Source: Isoetes taiwanensis (taxonomy: Eukaryota; Streptophyta; Lycopodiopsida; Isoetales; Isoetaceae). Taken from it: a stretch of 64,000 nucleotides of DNA. Positions 1-11,227 of the stretch are shown here, piece by piece (positions within the stretch are counted from its first letter, which is position 1; each line of letters opens with the position of its first letter). The position numbers and the translations under genes were made by a program. Location: assembly GCA_021234155.1 (NCBI GenBank), contig JAJEKV010000028.1, forward strand, positions 186,001 through 250,000. The letters run 5' to 3'. The notes beneath the pieces were generated by a model that saw only the letters and a program-made list of their open reading frames with translations, ran no database searches and was not told where the DNA came from.

Positions 1-1370
1 GCAAATTCCAAGCATCAGATCTTTATTTTTTGCCTTGAGCACTTGCAAAGTACAGTTTTTGGTGCACAGGGCGCTGACTCAGCTGGCGCCAAATTCTTGT
101 ATTGGTATGAAATATATGTAAAAAACGATGGTATAGTGCCAGATGTGATAGCCGTCTTAAGAAAGCAAAGTATAAGAAAGCACGAGTAAGCATAGAGTTG
201 GAAGCTGAACAGGTAGTTGCAAATGGATTGCATTTTGACGTTATCATAGAAAGTACACTTGTGGAGAGACATGTAGGGTCTTTTGGAAATTGCCATACTG
301 TGACAAGTAATAGGATGCAAGGTGGAGACTATGCCCAAGTTGTCATGCTTTGAGATCTTGCAGCATGAGTGTATAAAAACCAATACAGTCATAATGCATC
401 CTAAATGCATGTGCAACTATAGATTCTAAAATAGTTAATTGACAGTGGAATACAACTTGCCAAGTTTCTGGAGAATGCCATGTATACGAGATGTAAAACT
501 TCGAAAAATGCTTGCAAAAAATATTTGCTACAATGCGAACACAAAGTATAATTATCCAAGTGCTGGATGCACATCTTGATGAAGCCATGGGTATTGAAAT
601 GCTTTGAGGTTTTGCAATGTAGTACATTAGAGCATACTATATTGCCTTCTATGGTATCCTTATAGCATTTGATCATGTAGCATGGTTGATGAAGGCCTCA
701 GGTAATTTAGTATCACTCAAGAGTATTATGCTCGTTGTGATTTTCAATTAGTGGTCTTTTTAGGATTATGCAAACTGCTTCAAAGAAGCAAAAGATTTCT
801 TGAAAGCTACAAGTGAACTTGACATTCTTTTGTGGCATGCCCTTTCTATGTTTTGCTGAAGCCTACACAGACAACAATTATAACTTAACGAATATCTCGC
901 ATAATAATAGGTGTTCCTTTGTATTTTGTATGCTTTCATAATAACAAGGGGGTCCCTTTATATTTTGCATGTCTCGCGCATCAAATCCCATCTTTGTCTA
1001 TGGATTTTTTGTGCTTTAGCACCAGATTATGCAACAGAGCTTTTTGTTATATTGTTTATCTTTGGCAAAAACATCTAGCAAAAATGCTTTTGGATTAATG
1101 CAATACCATTTTTTGGTTGCCAAGAAATTGGATTCTGCACAATTGTGGTTCTCCAACCAAATAAAATAAAGATTCCTCTGGCCAAGAAGCCAAACTAATG
1201 CACATCAGTAGAGTTGCAGTTTGTACAGCAGTAGAGTTGCAGTTTTTCTGTGAGTTTGTTGTGGAGTGTCGAGGTATCGCTGTCTCTTTGGGGCAGTTCT
1301 CCTTCCTCCTCACTTGCTTTGTAACATTACCATTCTTTTAATAAATTGATGACACAGTTCTTCAAAAAAA
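1..1370. other. Unassigned non-coding stretch ending in a poly(A) tract
   Basis: I recognise no gene here. Open frames are short and lack protein-like composition. Near the right end, a plus-strand AATAAA-type signal around 1339 is followed about 30 nt later by a run of about 13 A residues (1364-1377). That looks like the 3' tail of a retroposed transcript. Motifs near 1118-1150 and 1180-1210 recur beyond the far side of the tandem repeat at about 6597-6680, so these flanks may belong to one older repeat. Confidence 0.35.
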
Positions 1371-3704
1371 AAAAAAACCTTTTAAATCCGTTTTACACAG
1401 ACTCATTACTATTCCATGGACTTTTGCAAAGACCATGTTCAAGTACAATTTGCAGCCTCCAGTTACAGCAGGTGGACTATAACCAAAGCCTTAAATTGGT
1501 TACAAAATAACAATTCTAAAGAAAGTCATAAACCCAAGTTACATTCCAAATTCTCATCACGATTTCAGTTCATATTAATATTACTTAGTGACCTCAAGAA
1601 CTTTGAACATTTAAATGACATATTAAGACACAAGTCATATTCTGTTTTTCAGAATTATTTTTGTGCAAGTAGTCGTATTTTTCCAAATGGAATGACAATT
1701 GTTAGACATCTAAAACAAATCAAATTCCTTGTTAAATATGAATCATGTTCCGAAACATGACTATATTTTATCAAAACCCTGATAATTCCATCTATTTATG
1801 TGAGCAACTTTTCGCCATTAATCTAATCTCTGTTGAAACCTTTGTATAGCTGTCTTAAATCCAAGGTTTAGATGTTCTATTTCCTAAAACACTGTGCATA
1901 TTTCAGAACCTCTATATTCCTGTGGAATTACTCCAACATAATGCCGATTTACATCACCGTTGCAAATCTTACCATCAATAAGCTGTGAAATATAGAGAAT
2001 GCATAGTTACCAGATCCAATTTAATGAAATCTATGACATGTAACTTGTCAGATGGACATGTGTAGCACCCAAATAGTTATGTGACTCCATTGTCCTTGTC
2101 ACTTTCTTCTAGTACATTCACAAATACATAGCAGGGAGTAAGAAATCCTGTTACCTGCACCCACAGACAAAAAACAAGCATTAGATGGTTGCATTGCAAG
2201 GGATAGCAGGCGTCATGGGATTTCTTAAGGTCATCCCCCTTCACCCCGCCGTATCTACAGACATTAAGGGTTTAGAAGATGAATTTCAACATGCATCGTA
2301 AGCCAAGTTGATCGAGGCCCGATCAATCTCGTGAACCTATGAGCTAGATATATACCATGCGGACCATTATTACGCGCGCCGGTTATACATGGTGCGCAAA
2401 TTATGATTTCAAATCAAACACCAACTTAAGCATTCACTGCATAATCTTATACTTAACACCCTGGAAAATACCATAGAAAATAACATAAACAACCTGCATA
2501 TTTACTACTGTTATCTTCCTTGTTCTTATCATTACATGATCACAATATGCGTATTCACACTTGAGAAATATTTTCAAAGCATCTCAAGAATGACGATTCA
2601 GATAAGCCCATACTATTTAATTTATGCATAAGATTTGTCCATTAAGACAGATATAAAAATTAAGAGAACCTATCCTTTTGCAATTTCTTTCAACATATAA
2701 CAAGCACTAGGTCTGCTTTAAGCATTAGATCAGAACTCATGAGCATATTTCAATCATCAATCTTAACTCAACCCCATGAGAATCATACAGACCTGGCTGG
2801 CAGTATTTAAAATATTATGATATAGACTCAGATCCTATCATATTTTCAACAACTATCTAGACCATGAGTTTGAAATATGATTTTAATTCAATATAACCAA
2901 GCAAACCTGAGAAGGACGTTTGCTTTCATCCATATTGCCAGCTGCTTTTGAATTAATGCTACCACTTGATTGTCCAAGTGTTGTTATGTCTCCAATCTCC
3001 TGCCCATCCAGTGAAATGGCTTCAAGCAGTAAACTTTGTTCGTGATCATTACGCCATTCTTTTCTGAAGGCTTATCTGCTTACCATTTTCGTTGCCTACT
3101 CTCAGAGGTTTTTCCACAGTTTTGTGGTATGAAAAGAGTAGCCTCTTGCCAGAGTTCCTTAATTTCTCCCATGCAATCCACTTTCTGATTCTTTCCATCC
3201 TTGAGTATGGAAGGTGATCCCGTAAGCCATGAAAAATGCGTCAAATGCTTTTCCTATGCTTTCTCTTTGATCATTGCATATAAGCATAAATAGAAACTTT
3301 AGGGTTTGAGCAAGTAATTGTACCTAAGTTTTGGTGGGTACATTGCTTATCTAGGATAGCCCTTAGCCATGCAACGACCATTTTTTCCACGGCAATCACT
3401 TTTGTGTGCCAGTATTTCGTTTGTGTACAGGGATACGCCCTCGAGTCTTCATTTCTTTAACCTAAAAAAGTTTTAACATTTGTTTCCTAGGGTTAACAAA
3501 CAAATTCCATATGTTAACCCTTTTAGACCACTGGAAAATGAGTGCCATGTATCCCAAGTGTATTTAATGCCTTAGGCTTTCAATAATCACTTTTCTGTAA
3601 GACCATTTTACCTTGTTGCTATAGCCACATTCTTTTGTAAGCAGTCATGCTAGTCAAATAGGAAAAATTAACCCTCAAATACATCGTTATTACAATAAAA
3701 AAAA
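1371..3704. repeat. Tandem duplication, copy 1 (about 2.33 kb)
   Basis: This segment is repeated at 4248-6569 with a constant offset of about 2877 nt. Long stretches are identical, including a 114-codon open frame at 1416-1760. Differences fall in short dense blocks, for example near 2150, 2300, 2360, 3040 and 3265. On the minus strand, 2900-3253 corresponds to the exon-like open frame of copy 2 but carries a 2 nt length difference that shifts its frame, so copy 1 is the more damaged version. The ends are A-rich rather than TG...CA, and no primer-binding site was found in the spacer, so paired LTRs are not supported. Confidence 0.9.
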
Positions 3705-3710
3705 TCCTAC

Positions 3711-3822
3711 CTCCTTCCGTAGGTCAGGCGGCCTTGTGGTGCTTGAACCAGCTTGATTTTTATTGAAATTAGTGACAACAAGGAGAGCAGGACCTTGTTG
3801 CACCAACAAGGCCCTACCCTTC
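3711..3822 (-). pseudogene. Second exon-like fragment in the duplication spacer
   Basis: A 112 nt minus-strand open segment (motifs LLVQQGPALLVVTNFNKNQ and TTRPPDLRKE) lies between an ATAG acceptor at 3823 and a GAG/GTAGG donor at 3711. The donor sits within about 10 nt of the end of repeat copy 1. Function unknown. It probably belongs to the same gene as the 4033-4143 exon. Confidence 0.35.
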
Positions 3823-4032
3823 CTATAATTGCATACTCAATTAGCTTCTCAAACTTGTAGAGAATGCCATGGAATTCATATCATCTGATGGTCAGCCCAA
3901 TGGCAAAAAATATATCCGTTTCTATTGTTTAAAAACATGCTTGGTAAAACTTATATCCAAAAACCAAGCATGTCAAAAAACATTTCCAATATATAAGGCG
4001 AGAAGCAAGTTCCCAAGTTATTTATTCGTTAC

Positions 4033-4143
4033 CTTAAGCTCAGGCTGTCAAATTTGCCCTCATTGTATATGAATTGTACGAGTTCACTTGTCCATTGATA
4101 GGATCTCTTTTCCAGAATCATTCTTTCCAGCTTTAGGAGTTTC
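4033..4143 (-). pseudogene. Exon-like fragment in the duplication spacer
   Basis: A 111 nt minus-strand segment is open in one frame (motif YQWTSELVQFIYNEGKFDSL). It is bounded by an acceptor (TTATAG) at 4144 and a donor (AAG/GTAACG) at 4033. It lies in the single-copy spacer between the two repeat copies, which suggests that the duplicated unit was part of one gene. Family unknown. Confidence 0.35.
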
Positions 4144-4729
4144 CTATAAAATACATGAAAACACTTAGCCACAATATATTCACACCTGCATTTGGATTGT
4201 AACCAAACTTAAGGTCCCTAGTATAACTAGAGAACTGAGTTAAGAGAAAAAAAACCTTTTAAATCCGTTTTACACAGACTCGTTACTATTCCATGGACTT
4301 TTGCAAAGACCATGTTCAAGTACAATTTGCAGCCTCCAGTTACAGCAGGTGGACTATAACCAAAGCCTTAAATTGGTTACAAAATAACAATTCTAAAGAA
4401 AGTCATAAACCCAAGTTACATTCCAAATTCTCATCACGATTTCAGTTCATATTAATATTACTTAGTGACCTCAAGAACTTTGAACATTTAAATGACATAT
4501 TAAGACACAAGTCATATTCTGTTTTTCAGAATTATTTTTGTGCAAGTAGTCGTATTTTTCCAAATGGAATGACAATTGTTAGACATCTAAAACAAATCAA
4601 ATTCCTTGTTAAATATGAATCATGTTCCGAAACATGACTATATTTTATCAAAACCCTGATAATTCCATCTATTTATGTGAGCAACTTTCTGCCATTAATC
4701 TCCTGTTGAAACCTTTGTATAGCTGTCTT

Positions 4730-4866
4730 AAATCCAAGGTTTAGATGTTCTATTTCCTAAAACACTGTGCATATTTCAGAACCTCTATATTCCTGTGGAA
4801 TTACTCCAACATAATGCCGATTTACATCACCGTTGCAAATCTTACCATCAATAAGCTGTGAAATAT
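4730..4866 (-). pseudogene. Exon-like fragment, unknown gene, with internal stop
   Basis: Minus-strand translation gives a plausible protein stretch containing NRHYVGVIPQEYRGSEICTV. A TAG follows, and then the same frame continues with HLNLGFKTAIQRFQQRLD. The identical stop is present in copy 1 (about 1853-1989), so it predates the duplication, unless a splice site removes it. Family unknown. Confidence 0.3.
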
Positions 4867-5776
4867 AGAGAATGCATAGTTACCAGATCCAATTTAATGA
4901 AATCTATGACATGTAACTTGTCAGATGGACATGTGTAGCACCCAAATAGTTATGTGACTCCATTGTCCTTGTCACTTTCTTCTAGTACATTCACAAATAC
5001 ATAGCAGGGAGTAAGAAATCACATTACCGCACCTACGGACAAAAACAAGCATTAGATGGTTGCATTGCAAGGGATAGCAGGCGTCATGGGATTTCTTAAG
5101 GTCATCCCCCTTCACCCTGCCTGTATCTACAGCATTAAGGGTTTAGAAGATGAATTTCAACATGCATCATAAGCCAAGTTGATCAGAACTGATCAATCTC
5201 GTAGACCTATGAGCTAGATATATACCATGCAGACCATTATTCTGCACTTCAGTTATACATGGTGCGCAAATTATGATTTCAAATCAAACACCAACTTAAG
5301 CATTCACTGCATAATCTTATACTTAACACCCTGGAAAATACCATAGAAAATAACATAAACAACCTGCATATTTACTACTGTTATCTTCCTTGTTCTTATC
5401 ATTACATGATCACAATATGCGTATTCACACTTGAGAAATATTTTCAAAGCATCTCAAGAATGACGATTCAGATAAGCCCATACTATTTAATTTATGCATA
5501 AGATTTGTCCATTAAGACAGATATAAAAATTAAGAGAACCTGTCCTTTTGCAATTTCTTTCAACATATAACAAGCACTAGGTCTGCTTTAAGCATTAGAT
5601 CAGAACTCATGAGCATATTTCAATCATCAATCTTAACTCAGCCCCATGAGAATCATACAGACCTGGCTGGCAGTATTCAAAATATTATGATATAGACTCA
5701 GATCCTATCATATTTTCAACAACTATCTAGACCATGAGTTTGAAATATGATTTTAATTCAATATAACCAAGCAAAC

Positions 5777-6130
5777 CTGAGAAGGACGTTTGCTTTCATC
5801 CATATTGCCAGCTGCTTTTGAATTAATGCTACCACTTGATTGTCCAAGTGTTGTTATGTCTCCAATCTCCTGCCCATCCAGTGAAATGGCTTCAACCGTA
5901 ACCTGTTCAGCAGTCATTCTGCCATTCTTTTCTGAAGGCTTATCTGCTTACCATTTTCGTTGCCTACTCTCAGAGGTTTTTCCACAGTTTTGTGGTATGA
6001 AAAGAGTAGCCTCTTGCCAGAGTTCCTTAATTTCTCCCATGCAATCCACTTTCTGATTCTTTCCATCCTTGAGTATGGAAGGTGATCCCGTAAGCCATGA
6101 AAAATGCGTCAAATGCTTTTCCTATGCTTT
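5777..6130 (-). pseudogene. Exon-like fragment of an unidentified gene (copy 2)
   Basis: On the minus strand one frame stays open across about 350 nt apart from a single TAA. It ends at a good splice donor (TCTCAG followed by GTTTGC) at 5777. The translation has ordinary protein composition, with stretches such as HFSWLTGSPSILKDGKN and AISLDGQEIGDITTLGQ. I do not recognise the family. The matching segment of copy 1 (about 2900-3253) is frame-shifted. It could be one exon of a gene whose other pieces lie at 4730-4866, 4033-4143 and 3711-3822, but the exon order is my inference. Confidence 0.35.
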
Positions 6131-6569
6131 CTACTGTTCTGCATATAAGCATAAATAGAAACTTTAGGGTTTGAGCAAGTAATTGTACCTAAGTTTTGGT
6201 GGAGCTGTGCTTATCTAGGATAGCCCTTAGCCATGCAACGACCATTTTTTCCACGGCAATCACTTTTGTGTGCCAGTATTTCGTTTGTGTACAGGGATAC
6301 GCCCTCGAGTCTTCATTTCTTTAACCTAAAAAAGTTTTAACATTTGTTTCCTAGGGTTAACAAACAAATTCCATATGTTAACCCTTTTAGACCACTGGAA
6401 AATGAGTGCCATGTATCCCAAGTGTATTTAATGCCTTAGGCTTTCAATAATCACTTTTCTGTAAGACCATTTTACCTTGTTGCTATAGCCACATTCTTTT
6501 GTAAGCAGTCATGCTAGTCAAATAGGAAAAATTAACCCTCAAATACATCGTTATTACAATAAAAAAAAT

Positions 6570-6960
6570 AAATAAATAAATAAAAAAAAAAAAAAGGCCA
6601 AACTAATGCACATTGTCATTCTCAAGCTCCAGCTTTGGCAAAATTACCCTTGCCAAGAAGCTAGATTCTGCACCTTTGTGTAAAAAAGACCTTCGATTCA
6701 AATCCTTTCCTCTATAGGCTTGGAAAATAGCAAAACCAAAACACCTCTTTTATGAGGAAGACAATGCATAGATCGATGAATTTTGGCTATGGTGTAGGAT
6801 CAAGGCTGCAAGCCCTTATCTTTAGTCTTTAAGGGGATGTGAAGAATCCGCCATTGTTGATGCTTGCTTTGAGACTTTTTGGTGGCTTTAAGCCTTTAGA
6901 GATAAATTCGAGAGGATGAGGCTTCAATAAAATCTATATAACATAAAAATTTATTGCCGG
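6570..6960. other. Unassigned stretch
   Basis: AT-rich sequence without a convincing gene. It starts with the AAAT/poly(A) end of repeat copy 2 and shares short motifs (GCCAAACTAATGCACAT, and TTGCCAAGAA followed by GATTCTGCAC) with 1118-1210 on the other side of the tandem duplication. Confidence 0.3.
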
Positions 6961-6978
6961 GGACTTCTTTCTTCTTCC

Positions 6979-7031
<53 letters not shown>
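6979..7031. repeat. (TCTA)n microsatellite
   Basis: About 13 uninterrupted TCTA units. It is translated as a false IYLS repeat in one frame. Confidence 0.95.
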
Positions 7032-7587
7032 GAATTAGTCCCTTTTCCATTGTTAACGTGTTATATAAAAGCAATTAAAAGTTTGATTCTTCGATTGCTT
7101 GCTACAACAAGACTTGGTAACTCTAGATATGATTATTACAATGGACAAAAGTTTAGAAATCCTGCTCTGCCATAAAATAAGTTAGGAAAGAAACTAGATT
7201 CTATTCTACTTTTTGCTACAACGTGTAATATTTTGAGATTCCAATGAAGTGGATTACATGGTTCATTGCTAGCCTTGTAAAGAAGTGCATGACATTAGTA
7301 GTGGTCAAAACTTTCATCAAGCCATGTACAAAGGATAGTGCACTTTGATGTTGTCATGAGCCCACGAGCAAGAAACGAGAATGACGCAAGAAAATATGAA
7401 GAAACTATAATCCGTCTAATGTAATAATATAATGAATATGTAGCATAATAACATGGGGTTTTTCTTTGTGTTTTTGTACGCTTTTCACTAAGGTTTTCCT
7501 ATGATTTCGTGATGTATTCAAATGGATGTACTAATGCGTACATCTAGAGTGCACCATTTCTGAGCCATTGATTTTAGCCTTTTTTTC

Positions 7588-7816
7588 TAATGGTCAACAA
7601 CCAATGGCTCACAACAAAAGCCCTTTTTTTGTGCGTGTGGTGCATAATGGTCAACAACCAATGGCTCACAACAAAAGCCCTCTTTTTATGTGTGTGGTGC
7701 ATAATGGGCACATGAAGGGCTTGAAGGGCACATGTAACCAATGGCTCACAACAAAAGCCCTCTTTTTGTGTGTGTGGTGCATAATGGGCACATGAAGGGC
7801 TTGAAGGGCGCATGTA
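7588..7816. repeat. Minisatellite, about 57 bp unit
   Basis: Three partial copies of a unit containing CAACCAATGGCTCACAACAA and a GTGTGGTGCATAATG tail are joined head to tail. The third is separated by an inserted GGGCACATGAAGGGCTTGAA segment that itself occurs twice. Open frames on both strands here are by-products of the repeat. Confidence 0.85.
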
Positions 7817-7819
7817 GTG

Positions 7820-8520
7820 CAGTTTCCCCGCCGGCAACACATTTCTTATCATAACTTTTGGTCCAGAGCTCTGTTTGAGATGATTTTTATAGCGTTGGAA
7901 AGCTCTCTCCGAGATCTTTTTGATAGTGTATGATATGGATATGTTTCGTTAAGTTATCTATGCTAAAACAGCAATTCTTCGGCCGGGTTTGGTAGGCTTT
8001 CACATCCTACCAGCTGATTAATACAGGATTGCGCTATTGGATATTGTTTTATGGCTCATTCCGAATGAAGCTTGCAAAAAATTACCATGTATTTTTAGAT
8101 TTTGAGGCAGTTATTAAGCAAATTCCAAGGCTTCTAGATCCTTGTGCTAACAAGCAGAAAAGTTTCCCACTTTGGTTTCTCACCACAAGAATCCATGGAG
8201 GTCAAAGGCTGCTGTTAAATTCTAGTTGAAAAATGTTTGTGTATGGGTGTTGCAAACTTTATGACTTTTAGAATAATGGGATCAATCTGCTCTATCTTTA
8301 TGGTAACTTTTACTTATGTTCTATTTGTTTTATTGTGATGAAATTCAAAAGCTACAGGTGATGAAAGCCTCAAATGAATTCTAGTTTTTTTCTGGTTTGA
8401 ATTCTAAAATTTTTGTCACACGGGGGTCGTCCCTAAAATTTTTCTTGCAAACAGAAACCATTAACATCCAACATATAAAAATTAAATCCCCCAACACATA
8501 ACAACCATTGACACTAACAA
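7820..8520. other. Unassigned stretch
   Basis: No gene recognised. A plus-strand open frame at about 8029-8229 has no recognisable domain. Short ACACATAAC-type direct repeats at 8480-8540 lead into the foldback element. Confidence 0.3.
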
Positions 8521-8523
8521 CCA

Positions 8524-8959
8524 ACACATAACTACCATTGACATTAATTAACACAACCATTGGGTCCAACACATTTAAATTAAAATCCCCCTCAAATCCC
8601 CTTTGGTTTGGGTGCATATTCACACGGGGGTGACGTAGGGCAGCGAGAGCCCTCATAATTGTATTTTGCACGTACGAAATCAACATCATATAGTATTCCG
8701 CTTGAAATCTTATAGTATTTTGCGAATCTTGTTATACAGTATAGCAAATTTTGTACTTGCATACCCCACAAACGAGGAACTTTACGTACGGTGTAGATTA
8801 AGGAATAAGGGGTGAATATGCCTATCCAACAGCTCTCGTTGCCTGGAGTCACCCCCCGTGTGAATATGCACCCAAACCAAAGGGGGTTTAAGGGGGATTT
8901 TAATTTAAATGTGTTGGACCCAATGGTTGTGTTAATTAATGTCAATGGTAGTTATGTGT
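8524..8959. mobile_element. Foldback (large inverted repeat) element
   Basis: The left arm 8524-8660 is the near-exact reverse complement of the right arm 8822-8959, leaving a loop of about 160 bp. The arms contain the shared block GGGTGCATATTCACACGGGG and its complement, and pair outwards to ACACATAAC/GTTATGTGT. The outer arms match better than the inner ends. I saw no clear target-site duplication. This is a MITE/foldback-type structure that would fold into a long hairpin if transcribed. Confidence 0.75.
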
Positions 8960-9284
8960 GAATATGTACAAGAGCAAAGGACAAGCAAAAAATAAGAACA
9001 AGGATGTTCAAGACTGCCAATAAAATCAAGAGCAAGAAATTATATATAAGAAGAGGAAGATATAGACAAGATCAAGAGCAAAGGCTAGACAAGAGTGAAG
9101 CCCGTAATTGATGTTGAAGCGGAATGGTCTCTTCAAGCCGTATAGGACTATGTTGCATGGCATCCAATTTGAAGGTCGCCACTTGGCATAGGTGTATGCA
9201 TGACACTTGGCAAGCATGCGAGCTCCATGTAGCACAAGCCAATGATCTGCAATGTATACATGAATCTCTAATAACATAACTAAT

Positions 9285-9450
9285 AGTGATAACGACGTAA
9301 TCCACTTGGTAAAGTCTGCAGCTTATAACCAAAAGGTCCAAGGTCTTAAGTTCAAATCATTTTTGCATCATAGCACTTTAGAATCTATATAAACTATATT
9401 CATGTATGTAACCCCCACGCCCGAGGTCAAGGGTTCGAGATTGGCCATAT
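9285..9450 (+). mobile_element. Possible tRNA-derived SINE
   Basis: A D-arm/A-box-like stretch (CACTTGGTAAAGTCTGCAGC) is followed about 30 nt later by a B-box-like GGTCTTAAGTTCAAATC. A second B-box-like motif, AAGGGTTCGAGATTGGCC, occurs around 9427. The spacing is tRNA-like, but no acceptor stem is evident, so this is a degraded SINE head rather than a working tRNA. Confidence 0.35.
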
Positions 9451-10020
9451 GTAATTTACCATCACATGCAGTTGCTCTAGATTTCCCATACATGCTCAAA
9501 GACATTGTTTATCATTTGGTGTACAAAACACAGAGAGATAACTTGCTCGTCCAATTATGGTAATTGGCAAGGTCTTGAATCCAAGTGAGTATATTTGGCA
9601 ATTGGCAAGTATATTTGATACTAAATTATTGAAGCTCGTGCTAAGTTTGGGAATGTCATACAATGCCAGGCCTTGAATGGATAAGAGAAGTTCACAAATT
9701 CTCAGATGTTTCGGTTCTACGAGGAAAATATCTCCACTCTGAGATTTTAGTAGATATACCTTTTTTTAGGCCTTATAGATGGATAAGACAAGTTCACAAT
9801 CAGGTGTTTCGGTTCTAGCCTACCACGAAAATATCTCCACTCTCAAATTTTGGTAAAGATATATTTTTTGGGGAAATTTACCAAAATAACCTTTCCCAAA
9901 AAGCCATTAGTATTTTTAAAATTCCTAAAATGCCCTTCGTCTTTTAAATATTACCCCAAATAGCCCTTTGAACGAGCTAGAAGATACATAATACTTCCTT
10001 CTGATGCATTTGTATTTGAA
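9451..10020. other. Unassigned stretch with an internal short duplication
   Basis: No gene seen. A motif of about 60 bp (GGATAAGA.AAGTTCACAA...TCAG.TGTTTCGGTTCTA...GAAAATATCTCCACTCT) occurs at about 9678-9740 and again at 9781-9841. Confidence 0.5.
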
Positions 10021-10022
10021 GT

Positions 10023-10184
10023 ACAAGTCCAGAGCGATCAGTTGTGGTTAATGTTGAGTCTAAATCATGTTTGTTCTTGGAGTGGCAAATGTTAGGATTG
10101 CCTTGTGGTCATGCTGTTGTTGCTATTCTTTTTTCACAACATCCAAAACTTTATCCCCATCCAGGTTTCACAAATCCTATTTGA
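10023..10184 (+). pseudogene. MULE transposase SWIM zinc-finger remnant
   Basis: One plus-strand frame reads SPERSVVVNVESKSC, then EWQMLGLPCGHAVVAI, ending at TGA. This is the C-terminal SWIM zinc finger (CxCxnCxH) typical of Mutator-like transposases and the related FAR1/FRS proteins. The second cysteine of the CxC pair is replaced by phenylalanine, while the CxH pair (C-G-H) is present. No catalytic domain was found upstream, so this is a short decayed fragment. Confidence 0.65.
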
Positions 10185-10189
10185 CATTT

Positions 10190-11214
10190 CCGTTGCATAT
10201 TTTTGTCATAATGTGATGTTCTGAAATTTATATTCCAAGTTATTCTCATCTGTAAGAAACACAACCCTTAACAAGGTGCTGCGCACGAAGGGTTGCCCTT
10301 CGGTGGCCCTTTGTTTTCATGTTTTTTGTTTGTTCGATCATAACAAACATATCTAATTCCATTTTTTTATTGCAGCAGGGTAAGCAGATATCCAGGAACT
10401 TACATAGCTCATAACACAAAGTGTCTAAATGTTGCTCAATAGATGTGGCCTGTAATTTTTCTTGTTGGAACCTTACCATCAACAATTAAGTCTTTTGTAG
10501 CCAACATAGCTCATAGAGCATGCAACCTCCATACATTCCTTAACTTTGAACTTAGCTAGATATGTTTCTATTTCTAACCAACTGGCTAAAAACCAAATTT
10601 TTTCTAAGAGTCGGAGTAAAACTCTGCTTAGGGAGTATATTTTTCCTTAGTATCAAAGAATGGAAGTTACATACTCGTAGCAAGAAGAGCCGGAGTAAAA
10701 ATCTAAGAAGCAACAGATGTTTTCTGTCATTAGCTTTAGAGAATAATCATTGCATTGCTTGGGCTCTCTTAGTCCTCCTTGTTGAACTTGATCAGCCATC
10801 ATGAATTGTTGAAATAGGCATGAAGACAAGTTGCCTTAGTGTTTTCAAAAATAAGACACAACCACTTAAATATAAATATCTGTTCAATCTGTTCCCATGC
10901 CTATTCTCCTCTAGAGTCCAAGCTCGGCTCCAGCAGGCCCACGTAGAATAACTTGCACTAGTCTCAGCCCTAGTCCCTAGTTAATTTAACCATTGTCAAA
11001 CATGTAGGAAGGCCTTCTTCAGTAAACATATCACCCACTAGACATACAATATAGTCGTCTGGAAGACTGGAAGACAAGCAGCCCTCTCTCTGAACTTCTT
11101 GATCTGATCATAAAAGCCTTCACAAAATTTACTTTCTTACAACCTGGCTCTTTAAAATAGTTAACCAAAGCTCGACAAGAGATTGATGCTTAGAGAATAA
11201 ATGGGCATTTAACC
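10190..11214. other. Unassigned stretch
   Basis: No recognisable coding region. Short frames such as 10562-10804 (plus) show no domain. It is the downstream (3') flank of the histone deacetylase pseudogene on the minus strand. Confidence 0.35.
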
Positions 11215-11227
11215 ATGAATGTATCTT

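Larger units (their letters stand above)
4248..6569. repeat. Tandem duplication, copy 2 (about 2.32 kb)
   Basis: This is the second copy of the 1371-3704 segment. It begins after a short A run and ends in an A-rich tract with four AAAT units (about 6562-6594). It retains the better reading frame of the unknown minus-strand gene at 5777-6130. Several positions that are CG in copy 1 are CA or TG here, for example in the block around 5160-5250. Confidence 0.9.

Noticed and set aside
1416-1760. Identical 114-codon plus-strand frame in both duplication copies (also 4293-4637)
   Set aside because: Its identity reflects the duplication, not selection; no homology or start context.
1371-6569. The two 2.3 kb copies as LTRs of one retrotransposon
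   Set aside because: No TG...CA ends, no primer-binding site or polypurine tract in the spacer, and exon-like segments run through both spacer and copies.
7588-7816. CRISPR-like array
   Set aside because: Only three units without unique equal-length spacers, in a plant nuclear context; it is a minisatellite.
7574-7852. Minus-strand 92-codon frame with repeated HYAPHTQKEGF-type motif
   Set aside because: By-product of the 57 bp minisatellite.
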